From Ulvibacterium sp. (GTDB lineage Bacteria; Bacteroidota; Bacteroidia; Flavobacteriales; Flavobacteriaceae): a stretch of DNA of 64,000 nucleotides. Location: positions 1-64,000 of the forward strand of contig NZ_JANQOO010000028.1 of the NCBI RefSeq assembly GCF_028285715.1, in the 5' to 3' direction. Each line of letters starts with the position of its first letter. The stretch's first letter is position 1. The notes under the pieces are model-generated. The model saw nothing but the letters and a program-made list of their open reading frames with translations. It searched no databases and was not told the DNA's origin. This document shows, one piece after another, positions 43,503 to 51,910 of the stretch. Made by a program: the position numbers and the translations under genes.

Positions 43503-45140
43503 ATGAAAAAAACAGTGTTTATTTTTGGGATTTTTCTACTCCCACTTGTTTTTGCTTGCAACCCAAAGCTTGAAAAAGAAGAGGAAACCTTAAAGAGTGT
43601 TACTGCTTATAACGATTTGGTGACCTTGTTGATGGAGTTTCGACAATTTAGAAATGTCCCGATTAACGGTGGTGTTCCAGACTATTCTTTAGGAGCGATG
43701 AAAAAGCAGCGGGAAGGGCTGGAGGAATTCCAAAAACGGTTGGATGCTTTCGATACAAGAGCATGGTCAGTTTCGCAAAGGGTAGATTATCAATTGGTAC
43801 GGGCCGAAATGAACGGCTTGGAATTTCAGCATCGAGTCGTTCGACCCTGGGCCAGGGATCCCAGTTTTTACTTAATTACCCAGGGAGGAAGCGGACCTAT
43901 CCGGGAAGGTGGATTTGGATGGGAACTGGATTTTCCAGTGGAACTGGACCAACTTGATGATTTCTCCGCAAAACTAAAAGGTGTCCCCCAGATTTTGGAA
44001 CAGGCAAAACAGAACTTGACCGATGGGGCCGGGGATTTTGTAACGTTGGCATTGCAGCACTTATATGAGGAAGTGGATTTTTTTGAAGAAATGTCCCAAG
44101 AACTTTCCAAACATCATCCGGCCTTGGTTGAAGATGCAAATAAAGCAGGGGAAGCGGTTATTGCTTATGGAACGTGGTTAGAGGAGAACAAACAAAATAT
44201 GTCAGCGCCAGCCGGCGTGGGCAAGGAAAACTACAGCTGGCTGATGAAAAATGTGTACTTATTTCCCTATAGTTGGAACGAAATACGGACCATCGTAGAA
44301 TTAGAGGATAACCGGGTCATTGCATTTCAAAAACTAACGGAGAACAAGAATAGAGACGTACCCAGGATAAAGCCTGTTCAGTCAAAGGAAGAATACATGA
44401 GCAGCGTACGTGCATCCATCGACTATGTCATCCAATTTTTAAAAGACGAAGAGATTTTTACTGTTGAGGACTATATGACCGATGAAGGTTATTATGGTTC
44501 ATGGCATGGTTTTGATAATCCCTGGCCTGAAAAACACGATTACTTTTTCAATTTCTCCCATAGAGAATCACTTATGGAGGAGACTCATGAAATGGTCGGT
44601 CATCATTTTGACTTTTTACGTGCGGAACGCGATCCTAATCCAATTAGAAGAGGTGAGGCGCCTTACAAAATTGGTACCGATAGAGTGGAAGGGTATGCAT
44701 TTGCCTTGGAGGAACTCTTGGTGTATGCCGGTTATTTGGATGAACGTTCGCCCAGGGCAAAGGAAATTGCCTATGAACAGGCTGCTTTTAGAACCGTTAG
44801 GGCTTTGTCCGATGTATATATGCACAGTCAGGATTGGACTTTGGAAGATGCAGTGAACTATTGTGTGGCCAACGCCCCCCATGGCGAATTATTGAAGGAC
44901 AGCCATCACTTATGGTACGAATTGGCTACAACTTTGCGCGGAACAGGTCACCATATGATTATGGTGGTTGGAAAAGTACAATTTATGAAATTAATTAGGG
45001 ATCGAGCCAACCAACTGGGAGATGATTTTAACCTTAAAATCTTTATGGATGAGTTTCTGGAATCCGGATTGATACCTTTTGCATTAACGAGATGGGAAAT
45101 GACCGGATATGATGATGAAATGAAAAAACTTTTGGAATAA
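43503..45140 (+). CDS. DUF885 family lipoprotein
   Basis: A 545-residue lipoprotein (signal FGIFLLPLVFAC) homologous to the product of 33211 along its length: FRQFRNVPINGGVPDYS, a metal-type motif EETHEMVGHHFD, RVEGYAFALEELLVYAG and the conserved C-terminal ALTRWEMTGYDDE. ATG 43503 is chosen because the 16 residues upstream in frame do not resemble a signal. Presumed periplasmic or surface hydrolase of the DUF885 type. A strong terminator follows 71 nt after the stop, ending the unit that began at 38113. Confidence 0.82.
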   Translation: MKKTVFIFGIFLLPLVFACNPKLEKEEETLKSVTAYNDLVTLLMEFRQFRNVPINGGVPDYSLGAMKKQREGLEEFQKRLDAFDTRAWSVSQRVDYQLVRAEMNGLEFQHRVVRPWARDPSFYLITQGGSGPIREGGFGWELDFPVELDQLDDFSAKLKGVPQILEQAKQNLTDGAGDFVTLALQHLYEEVDFFEEMSQELSKHHPALVEDANKAGEAVIAYGTWLEENKQNMSAPAGVGKENYSWLMKNVYLFPYSWNEIRTIVELEDNRVIAFQKLTENKNRDVPRIKPVQSKEEYMSSVRASIDYVIQFLKDEEIFTVEDYMTDEGYYGSWHGFDNPWPEKHDYFFNFSHRESLMEETHEMVGHHFDFLRAERDPNPIRRGEAPYKIGTDRVEGYAFALEELLVYAGYLDERSPRAKEIAYEQAAFRTVRALSDVYMHSQDWTLEDAVNYCVANAPHGELLKDSHHLWYELATTLRGTGHHMIMVVGKVQFMKLIRDRANQLGDDFNLKIFMDEFLESGLIPFALTRWEMTGYDDEMKKLLE

Positions 45141-45211
45141 TTTTTATGCCTAATCCCATGAAAATAACTTCGACCTTATTTCCTTTCTATCGACTATTTT
45201 TTTTGCGTTTT

Positions 45212-45257
45212 GATCCTTCTGAGAAATCCTTACAGGATGCTGAAGGATCTTGTTTTT
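45212..45257 (+). terminator. intrinsic terminator after the DUF885 gene
   Basis: A two-tier hairpin: outer stem GATCCTTC (45212-45219) / GAAGGATC (45242-45249), inner stem ATCCT (45226-45230) / AGGAT (45234-45238), followed by TTGTTTTT. This has the form of a rho-independent terminator and closes the 38113-45140 operon. Confidence 0.7.
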
Positions 45258-45294
45258 GACATAAGGAGGGCGACCAAGTATAAAGTAACGATGT

Positions 45295-45531
45295 ATGGGT
45301 TCAAAGATGAGGTTGATTTGGGATTTTAGGGGATTGAAAGCATTACCGAGGGCCGAGAATTATAAAGGTACCCTAAATGAATTTCTTGTTCGCGAGAAAT
45401 ACAGTTATAAGCATATAGAAGTGAAGCAATATTCCATGTTTTATACGGTGGTGCAATTGGTGGTGGATATAGAGGATGTGGAGCATTTCAGGAAAATCTT
45501 GAAACCGGAAAGAGGAGAAGGAATAGAATAG
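45295..45531 (+). CDS. small conserved hypothetical protein
   Basis: A 78-residue cytoplasmic protein (alternative start at 45307, fifth residue). It contains RLIWDFRG near the N-terminus, a central HIEVKQYSMFYTVVQLVV and ends FRKILKPERGEGIE. I recall similar short proteins of unknown function in other flavobacteria, with an LIWDFRGP opening and an L(K/R)P(H/E)RGE ending, so it is probably real. It has no domain name that I know. It is isolated between a terminator and the second leader element. Confidence 0.55.
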   Translation: MGSKMRLIWDFRGLKALPRAENYKGTLNEFLVREKYSYKHIEVKQYSMFYTVVQLVVDIEDVEHFRKILKPERGEGIE

Positions 45532-45606
45532 TTTTTTTGAAGTAAATTTCATATATTTATTTAGGATGAAATGATGTGGCAAAAGCCACCCATATATTTT
45601 CCAACT

Positions 45607-45702
45607 TAAGGAAGAAAATAGGGAAAATAGATGGATTTCTTACGGAAAACCTCCGTATACCTTAATCAATATATGATTGGGTGTATGGAGGTTTTTTGTT
45701 TT
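45607..45702 (+). promoter_or_regulatory. structured leader / candidate transcription attenuator, copy 2
   Basis: Second copy of the 3931-4031 element. TAAGGAAG begins at 45607. The upstream hairpin TACGGA (45641-45646) / TCCGTA (45652-45657) overlaps the left arm of a 14-pair stem: 45648-45661 (AACCTCCGTATACC) with 45680-45693 (GGTGTATGGAGGTT), all positions paired with two G-U. The inner stem is AATCA/TGATT, and the tract TTTTTTGTTTT (45692-45702) follows. Compared with copy 1, T-A has become C-G in the outer stem and C-G has become T-A in the inner stem, so base pairing is what is conserved. The EF-hand gene starts 28 nt later. A small GTGGC/GCCAC hairpin lies just upstream at 45576-45589. 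Confidence 0.62.
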
Positions 45703-45730
45703 CGCAACTCACGCTAAAAACGATAACAAT

Positions 45731-46795
45731 ATGAAGAATTTAAGTAGACTATGTGTCTTTTTAGTGATTCAGTGTTTATGGAGTCAAGATCAAGTCCTAA
45801 CCGTACTGGATGCCAATAAGGATGGTGTGCTTGACCCTTATGAAGCCTTGGATGTACTGTTAACAATCCAAAAGAAGAGCAACGGGGAACTAACGTTTTC
45901 TTCCCTTGTTGAATTGGCGCAGCGAAAAAAACAAGCGGACGAACAGGAAGTGCTTGAAATGTTCGAGGGTTTTGAGCAAGATAATAATGGAAATGTTATC
46001 CTTTCCAAGTTAACCGGGGAAATGACCTCTTTTGCCAAAATGATGGATGATAACGAAGATGGTTTACTTTCTATGGCCGAAGCCTTCGCCTTTGATATGG
46101 AAGATGCGCTGTTGGCTGATGAGGAAGAAATCCAAGAACGTACGGAAGGCATTCTCAAAGAATACAAAGCCGTGAACGATGCTTTTAAGTTGGAGAGGGT
46201 TCCCAAAAGAAAAAGGGGTCGGTTTATGGAATATGATAAAAACAAAGATGCGGTAATAACAAAGGAAGAATTATTGAACTTTTTTATGGCGGATAATATT
46301 CCCGTCAAATTTAAAGTAAATGGAAAAACAGCCTATATGACCGGGGTTATAACCACAGCTTTGCCTGCAACGGTATTACGTCTTTTAAATGAACACCCTG
46401 AAGTAGACACCATCGAAATGTTGACCGTACCAGGATCCATAGATGATGAAGCAAATATCCGCGCTGCCTTCTACGTGAACAAAGCTGGGTTGACCACCAA
46501 ATTAAATGCCAAGAGCACTGTGGCATCCGGAGGAACGGATTTTTTTATGGCCGGAAAAAAGCGAATTGTGGAGGAAGGCGCTTATTTGGGCGTGCATTCC
46601 TGGGGTGGAGGCCCAGTTCCCGCAACCGAAGTGCCAAAAGATGACCCGGTCCATGTAAAATATCTAGAGTTTTATGAAGCCGTAGGGGTTCCAACTTCAT
46701 TTTACTGGTATACCCTTGAAGTGGCTCCGGCAGAAGGGATGCATAAAATGACTGCCGAAGAAATTGAAAAATACAAGGTACGTAAATCTGAATAA
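45731..46795 (+). CDS. secreted EF-hand protein fused to a ClpP/crotonase-fold domain (COG3904-like)
   Basis: A 354-residue protein with a signal peptide (to about WSQDQ). The N-terminal half has EF-hand loops such as DANKDGVLDPYE, DDNEDGLLSMAE and DKNKDAVITKEE. The C-terminal half (about 190-350) resembles the periplasmic ClpP-fold proteins: PGSIDDEANIRAAF for the oxyanion strand and VASGGTDFFMAG with the likely nucleophile Ser, then LGVHSWGGG. It may be a calcium-regulated periplasmic serine hydrolase (inference). The start at 45731 is chosen because it gives the signal peptide and sits 28 nt after the leader. It begins the long operon and is 2 nt before the first SUMF1 gene. Confidence 0.72.
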   Translation: MKNLSRLCVFLVIQCLWSQDQVLTVLDANKDGVLDPYEALDVLLTIQKKSNGELTFSSLVELAQRKKQADEQEVLEMFEGFEQDNNGNVILSKLTGEMTSFAKMMDDNEDGLLSMAEAFAFDMEDALLADEEEIQERTEGILKEYKAVNDAFKLERVPKRKRGRFMEYDKNKDAVITKEELLNFFMADNIPVKFKVNGKTAYMTGVITTALPATVLRLLNEHPEVDTIEMLTVPGSIDDEANIRAAFYVNKAGLTTKLNAKSTVASGGTDFFMAGKKRIVEEGAYLGVHSWGGGPVPATEVPKDDPVHVKYLEFYEAVGVPTSFYWYTLEVAPAEGMHKMTAEEIEKYKVRKSE

Positions 46796-46797
46796 AC

Positions 46798-47865
46798 ATG
46801 AAAAGTAGAGTGCTCTTGTTAATGTTTACTATTGCTTTTTTCTGTCAATGCCAAAATGGCCTTGAAGAAGCATGGGCCATCAATGGGAACATTGTAAATG
46901 AAAGGAGTGAACAGGAAGAACTGGATTTAATAAAAGAAGGCGCAAGCACTTTCGAAAAGAACAGTTCTGGTTTTTGGGAGGCCACATTTGACCATGGTAT
47001 AACCATGATTTATGTGCCTGAAGGTACCTTCACCATCGGGAACAATAAATTGGGGGGCGGCGCTGCCCCGGAACATGAAATGACTTTAAGCGCTTATTGG
47101 ATATCCAAAACGCCAATAACATTGGGTCAGTTTAGGGCTTTTGTAAAAGAAACAGGCTATGTGACCCAGGTGGAAAAACCAGGGGATATGGGATCTTTCG
47201 TCTATGACTTTTCCATTCAAGGATTTAAACCCACGCCCGGTTTTTATTGGGACAATGCTTTTCATCAAGTGATGGAAAAATACCCGGAGATCACCATCAA
47301 TGACCAGCATCCGGTGAACAGCCTAAGTTGGAACGATTGCATTGCCTTTACGGATTGGTTGGCCAAAAAAACAGGACTATCCTTTATACTTCCCACGGAG
47401 GCAGAATGGGAATATGCCGCACGGGGAACGGACGGTCGCATTTATCCATGGGGGAACGACGACCCTGATGGCACTCGGGCCAATTATGCAGATGAAACTT
47501 TTGACAAATACTTCCCCAATACCGGACAATCCATTGTGCATAATGGCGTGGATGATGGCTTTGCCATTACCTCCCCGGTTGGCAGTTTCCCTAATGGAAA
47601 ATCACCCTTTGGAGCATTGGATATGGCAGGGAACCTTACCGAATGGGTGTTTGATTCGCACTATATATATACCGATTCGCTAAAGGTCAATCCCATCAAT
47701 CCCGTTATGACCGATTTTAAAATTATGAAGGCCGGATTTTGGGCTGGATCAGCAGGAAGATATAATCTAGATCTGACGAACTTGAGTTTGGACATAATAT
47801 TCGTTCAGATGCCAGACAAGGGGATGATCCCAACACCGAGGATGATCATTTGGGGTTTAGAATAA
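46798..47865 (+). CDS. SUMF1-fold lipoprotein, 3' end frameshifted
   Basis: A lipoprotein (AFFCQC) with a SUMF1 domain: MIYVPEGTFTIGN, KTPITLGQFRAFVKETGY, NSLSWNDCIAFTDWLAKKTG, LPTEAEWEYAARGTDG, ALDMAGNLTEWV. After AGRYNLD the reading frame leaves the family sequence; the expected end (DELEFGHNIRSDARQG, then DDHLGFRITISYTERK) is encoded one frame over, up to a TAA at 47889-47891, 2 nt before the next start. A single-base deletion at about 47773 explains it. FGE-type cysteines are absent, so it is not expected to make formylglycine. Confidence 0.8.
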   Translation: MKSRVLLLMFTIAFFCQCQNGLEEAWAINGNIVNERSEQEELDLIKEGASTFEKNSSGFWEATFDHGITMIYVPEGTFTIGNNKLGGGAAPEHEMTLSAYWISKTPITLGQFRAFVKETGYVTQVEKPGDMGSFVYDFSIQGFKPTPGFYWDNAFHQVMEKYPEITINDQHPVNSLSWNDCIAFTDWLAKKTGLSFILPTEAEWEYAARGTDGRIYPWGNDDPDGTRANYADETFDKYFPNTGQSIVHNGVDDGFAITSPVGSFPNGKSPFGALDMAGNLTEWVFDSHYIYTDSLKVNPINPVMTDFKIMKAGFWAGSAGRYNLDLTNLSLDIIFVQMPDKGMIPTPRMIIWGLE

Positions 47866-47891
47866 CAATTTCATACACAGAAAGAAAATAA
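47773..47891 (+). other. frameshifted 3' end of the SUMF1 gene
   Basis: Between GAT (47770-47772) and GAC (47775-47777) only two bases (CT) are present where the paralogues have a proline codon. Reading from GAC 47775 restores the complete family C-terminus to the stop at 47889-47891. The alternative end at 47865 has no resemblance to the paralogues. It could be a recent mutation or a sequencing error. Confidence 0.75.
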
Positions 47892-47893
47892 TC

Positions 47894-49930
47894 ATGATCA
47901 AGTATCCAAGGCAAATAATAGGAAAATATTCATTTTGGAGCCTATTACTTTATGCGGTATTGCTTGGTTGTATAGAAAAAAAGGAACTGCCGGATAACAG
48001 CTCGGATATCACCAAGGGTATTTATGAAAAGTCCGTTACATTTTATAAAAATGATAAGGGGTTTTGGGAAGCGGAATTATTGGATAAACATTTTGTGGTT
48101 CAAATACCTGCCGGGGAGTTTCAAATGGGTTCTGATCAAGGCGAAGCCAAGGAATTGCCCATACATGACGTGGTCTTGGATGAGTACTGGATGAGCAAAT
48201 ATTCGGTTACGGTAGCGCAATTCAGAAAGTTTGTTGAAGAAACAGGGTATGTGACCGATGCCGAAAAAGGTGAGGGTTGTTGGATAGAAGAGGGTGGAAG
48301 AATTCGATACGATGTAAGCTGGCGCAATCCCAATTTTGTTCAGGGAGCAGATCATCCGGCCATTTGTGTGAGTTGGAACGATGCCACCGCATATACCGAA
48401 TGGCTGTCCAAAAAAACAGGACTTACCATTCAATTACCTACCGAGGTCCAATGGGAAAAGTCAGCCCGGGGCAACGACAAAAGACTATGGCCTTGGGGCA
48501 ATGAACTTCCCGATGGGACCCAGGCCAATTTTGCGGAAAGCCAATACCTTGAGCGTTTTGGGGACTTTGGTCGCAATCCGAGTCCCAATATGAACGATGA
48601 GTATCCGCAAACATCCCCTGTGGATGCATTTCCAAAGGGACAATCCCCCTACGGGGTCTATGATATGGCTGGTAATGTGATCGATTGGCTTTATGATTGG
48701 TTCGATGCATCCTACTATTCCAATTCACCAACTCAAAATCCCATAGGTCCCTACCATAACCCCATCCGAAGAAAATTTGAAACAGAAAGAGGTTGGGGAG
48801 ATAATTTGCAACGATCAATTCGAGGTGGAGCATGGACCGATGCTTCTGGTGAGTTAAGCTTGGAAGAAGGAGGTCATAGTGTTCGTGCTGATATGCGGGA
48901 ACAAACCGACCAACATAGCAGTGATGATCATTTGGGTTTTCGTTTTGTTATTGTTGAAGGACATCGTTACGCTCCATATCGTGAGACACTTTTTTCAAGT
49001 GCACAAGCTGCGGTAATGGAATCGGTTGGTGATGCGCAAATCACCATCGACTACGATCGTTTGCTAACCGATGACGACAAGCCCGCCTTTGGTACACTTG
49101 TTCCGTATGGTAAACCTTGGAGTCCCGGTCAAGATGCAGCGACGGTACTCTCGGTGGACAATCCCATTCAAATTCATGGCAAAACAATCAATCCGGGGAG
49201 TTACAACCTGTATTTGATTCCGCAGCAAATCGATGCCGATATGAAACCGGGCAGTCATATGAAATGGAAGGTCATTTTTACACAACCGGCCACCCATCAA
49301 CAAAAGGAATTTGAACCAGGGCAGGAAGTACTAAGATTTGAGACACGTGCACAACTGGAAGACAATTCCAAACAACATATGGAATTCTTTTTTGATGAAA
49401 ATGAAAACGGAAGAATCATTCGGTTTTTATATGGTTTTGTAGAAGTGCACATTCCTATTTCTGAAGGATCATTTTCCAAGAGTGAGGAATCAAAAGCCAT
49501 GGTTATGAATGCCATGGGTGAAACGGAAATTCAAGTCCATTACTATAGAACGGTAGCTGCGGAAAGAGAGATATATGGAACTGTGGTTCCCTACAACGAG
49601 CCATGGCCCGGAGCTGAACTCCCTACCACGATCGAGTTTGGCGAAGATGTTGTTTTTCAAGATAAGGCATTGCCTAAAGGGAAATACGGCTTGAGCATCA
49701 TTCCAACAAAAGGAAAATTTTGGAAGCTTATCCTAACCGAAACAGCTCTCAATGAAGAAACAGAGGATTTTGAAACTTCTGAAATTTTTAACGAAGATAT
49801 TGAAGTGTCACTTTCAGAATCAGGTGCCAACAGATTGGAATATTTCTTTGATTATTCTGGTGCGAATGAAAGAAATCTGGCGTTGACATGGGATAAAGCA
49901 ACACTACAATTCAACATAAAGAAAAATTAA
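47894..49930 (+). CDS. SUMF1-fold lipoprotein with two C-terminal DUF2911 domains
   Basis: A 678-residue lipoprotein (AVLLGCIEKK). SUMF1 domain about 55-355 (VQIPAGEFQMGSDQG, LPTEVQWEKSARGNDK, GVYDMAGNVIDWLYDW, SIRGGAWTDASG without FGE cysteines), then two DUF2911 domains (about 375-515 and 520-678) with the repeated pattern GTLVPYGKPW / GTVVPYNEPW and an NPGSYNLYLIP / PKGKYGLSIIP strand. The fusion is unusual. DUF2911 is a small beta domain of unknown role common in Bacteroidota. It is the second of four SUMF1 genes in this operon. Confidence 0.85.
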   Translation: MIKYPRQIIGKYSFWSLLLYAVLLGCIEKKELPDNSSDITKGIYEKSVTFYKNDKGFWEAELLDKHFVVQIPAGEFQMGSDQGEAKELPIHDVVLDEYWMSKYSVTVAQFRKFVEETGYVTDAEKGEGCWIEEGGRIRYDVSWRNPNFVQGADHPAICVSWNDATAYTEWLSKKTGLTIQLPTEVQWEKSARGNDKRLWPWGNELPDGTQANFAESQYLERFGDFGRNPSPNMNDEYPQTSPVDAFPKGQSPYGVYDMAGNVIDWLYDWFDASYYSNSPTQNPIGPYHNPIRRKFETERGWGDNLQRSIRGGAWTDASGELSLEEGGHSVRADMREQTDQHSSDDHLGFRFVIVEGHRYAPYRETLFSSAQAAVMESVGDAQITIDYDRLLTDDDKPAFGTLVPYGKPWSPGQDAATVLSVDNPIQIHGKTINPGSYNLYLIPQQIDADMKPGSHMKWKVIFTQPATHQQKEFEPGQEVLRFETRAQLEDNSKQHMEFFFDENENGRIIRFLYGFVEVHIPISEGSFSKSEESKAMVMNAMGETEIQVHYYRTVAAEREIYGTVVPYNEPWPGAELPTTIEFGEDVVFQDKALPKGKYGLSIIPTKGKFWKLILTETALNEETEDFETSEIFNEDIEVSLSESGANRLEYFFDYSGANERNLALTWDKATLQFNIKKN

Positions 49931-49934
49931 GACC

Positions 49935-51029
49935 ATGACCAAAAACAAGTTTTGTGTATGTATGGCAGTGCTTTTCTTGATGGCATCCTGCAACACCCAA
50001 ACCATAGATAGGGAAGGGGTAAATAATGCCACAAGAAATCAGAAAGAAGAGTTGGACTTTGTGCGTACCAAGGCGACCAAGTTTGAAAAAAACACTTCCA
50101 AACATTGGGAAGCCGAATTGGATAACGGAATCACCTTTATTTATGTGCCCGAAGGCTCTTTTACCATGGGAAACAACGCCAATGAAACGGCTTTACCCGA
50201 ACATAAAGTCAACCTTAGCCACTATTGGATCAGCAAAACTCCGATCACCACAGGGCAGTTTAGGGAATTTGTGGAGGAAACGGGATATAAAACAGAAGTG
50301 CTGAACGAAGGCCATACCGGACCCTATGTTTATGATTTTGAAATAGAAGCGTTCAAGCCAAAATATGGCTATTATTGGGACAATGCATTCAAGGATATCT
50401 TGGCTCATTTTCCTGAAATCACCATAGATGATTCCCATCCTGTGAGTAGTATTTCTTGGAACGATGCTGTGGCCTATACCCAGTGGTTGTCCAAAAAAAC
50501 AGCCTTGGAGATAAGTCTTCCCACCGAAGCGGAATGGGAATATGCCGCCAAGGGAACTGATGGCCGAATTTATCCTTGGGGCAATGAAATTCCAGACGGA
50601 ACCCGGGCAAATTATGCCGATGAGACCATGCAGAAATTTTTTCCGAACCTGGAGCAGGCATTTACCCATTTTGGGGTGACCGATGGATATGCCATTACTT
50701 CTCCTGTAGGGAGCTTTCCAGCTGGTGCCTCTCCTGTTGGAGCCTTGGATATGGCCGGTAACCTTACCGAATGGGTCTATGATTCTGCCTATAAGCTGAC
50801 CAAAGAACAAGCTGTTGAGGTTACCAATCCCATTAACACCATTAAAAATGGGGAAAATCAGGAAAAAGGCGGCCTTTGGTGCGGGTCAGCAGGGAGGGAA
50901 GGCCAAGACCCTGATGAAATAAAATACGGCCATAATGTTCGGACAGATACCCGACCCGCCGATGAAACCGATAGTGCCGATGACCATATGGGTTTTCGTA
51001 TAGCAATATCCTACACCAAAAGAAATTAA
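49935..51029 (+). CDS. SUMF1-fold lipoprotein
   Basis: A 364-residue lipoprotein (FLMASCNTQ) closely similar to the products of 46798 and 55124: FIYVPEGSFTMGN, ISKTPITTGQFREFVEETGY, SSISWNDAVAYTQWLSKKT, GALDMAGNLTEWVYDS, and the C-terminus DDHMGFRIAISYTKRN. The catalytic cysteine pair of FGE is not present (GLWCGSAGREGQ has one Cys only). It lies 4 nt after the previous gene. Probably a structural or binding protein at the outer membrane. Confidence 0.85.
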   Translation: MTKNKFCVCMAVLFLMASCNTQTIDREGVNNATRNQKEELDFVRTKATKFEKNTSKHWEAELDNGITFIYVPEGSFTMGNNANETALPEHKVNLSHYWISKTPITTGQFREFVEETGYKTEVLNEGHTGPYVYDFEIEAFKPKYGYYWDNAFKDILAHFPEITIDDSHPVSSISWNDAVAYTQWLSKKTALEISLPTEAEWEYAAKGTDGRIYPWGNEIPDGTRANYADETMQKFFPNLEQAFTHFGVTDGYAITSPVGSFPAGASPVGALDMAGNLTEWVYDSAYKLTKEQAVEVTNPINTIKNGENQEKGGLWCGSAGREGQDPDEIKYGHNVRTDTRPADETDSADDHMGFRIAISYTKRN

Positions 51030-51047
51030 TGTAAAAAAACGAAACAC

Positions 51048-51824
51048 ATGAAAACTACATTTTTAACCACATGCTTTGTTGCGCTCATTTTCACTTCATG
51101 TGGGCCTCGCCCCGGAGGGTTGCCCGATTCCAAACCGTGCGATTTGTCCAACACCAAATCGACTGCCTCGGAAACCTATACGTTCAACAGCGATTTTGGA
51201 AGCTATTTTTCGCAAAGTACCCGGTGGGAATCGCACAGTGCCGATATACAAATAGTCAATGGAAAAGGACAGTTAACTGCAGATTCCGAAGATGTGTCCA
51301 ATGCTTTGGAAGCATGGAAGCTGTACAAGGACCAAATGCCGTATGACAAGTCTTGGGAGTTTTCGGTTTGGGTGGATGTGCCCACCTATTGGAACAGCAA
51401 TGGTGGGAAAGATGCCCAGGTGGGTATAGGTCTCTACGCAGGAAGACCCGTTGAAAATGGGGAGTCGCCGAAGGTGTACGAATGCAATTTGGCCGCGATA
51501 AATGGTGAGGTCAGGTTTGTACAGGCCCAGTTGATCAAAAACCGATTGGGGTATGATCCTGATGATGTCCAATTTAAGAAGTTGGATAAATCCAAGGCCA
51601 AAGCCAAACTCACCATTCAATATTGCGCTAACTATAATAGTCTAGGATTGTTTATCGACGATGAACAGGTTGGTAAAAGCAAATCCATAGGAAAAGGAGG
51701 AGTCGATGATTGGGAGTTGGACTCCAATGGCAAAATCGATGTGGGAATAATGGGCTTTGCGGAAAACACGGTCATTACCAACAATTCGCCCATTGTGGAA
51801 AAAGTAACGGTAACTGTTTATTAA
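51048..51824 (+). CDS. lipoprotein of unknown function, probable jelly-roll fold
   Basis: A 258-residue lipoprotein (ALIFTSCGPRPGG). The remainder is beta-rich with a pattern suggestive of a concanavalin-like or LamG-type sandwich: WEFSVWVDVPTYW, DAQVGIGLYAG, YNSLGLFIDDEQVG. No family name can be given. It lies between a SUMF1 gene and a sortilin-type gene in the same operon (gaps 18 and 86 nt), which points to a surface role in the same assembly. Confidence 0.7.
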   Translation: MKTTFLTTCFVALIFTSCGPRPGGLPDSKPCDLSNTKSTASETYTFNSDFGSYFSQSTRWESHSADIQIVNGKGQLTADSEDVSNALEAWKLYKDQMPYDKSWEFSVWVDVPTYWNSNGGKDAQVGIGLYAGRPVENGESPKVYECNLAAINGEVRFVQAQLIKNRLGYDPDDVQFKKLDKSKAKAKLTIQYCANYNSLGLFIDDEQVGKSKSIGKGGVDDWELDSNGKIDVGIMGFAENTVITNNSPIVEKVTVTVY

Positions 51825-51910
51825 TATCAAAAGTAAATGGGGAACAAGATCATCTAAATATTTAGGTGTTAAAAAGTGAATTTGATAAACGAAAATTAAG
51901 AAAGGTATTT

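Noticed and set aside
50193-50810. Antisense frame of about 205 codons inside a SUMF1 gene
   Set aside because: Similar antisense open frames occur in the paralogous SUMF1 genes (for example 55376-55918), so they reflect codon usage of the family and not a gene.
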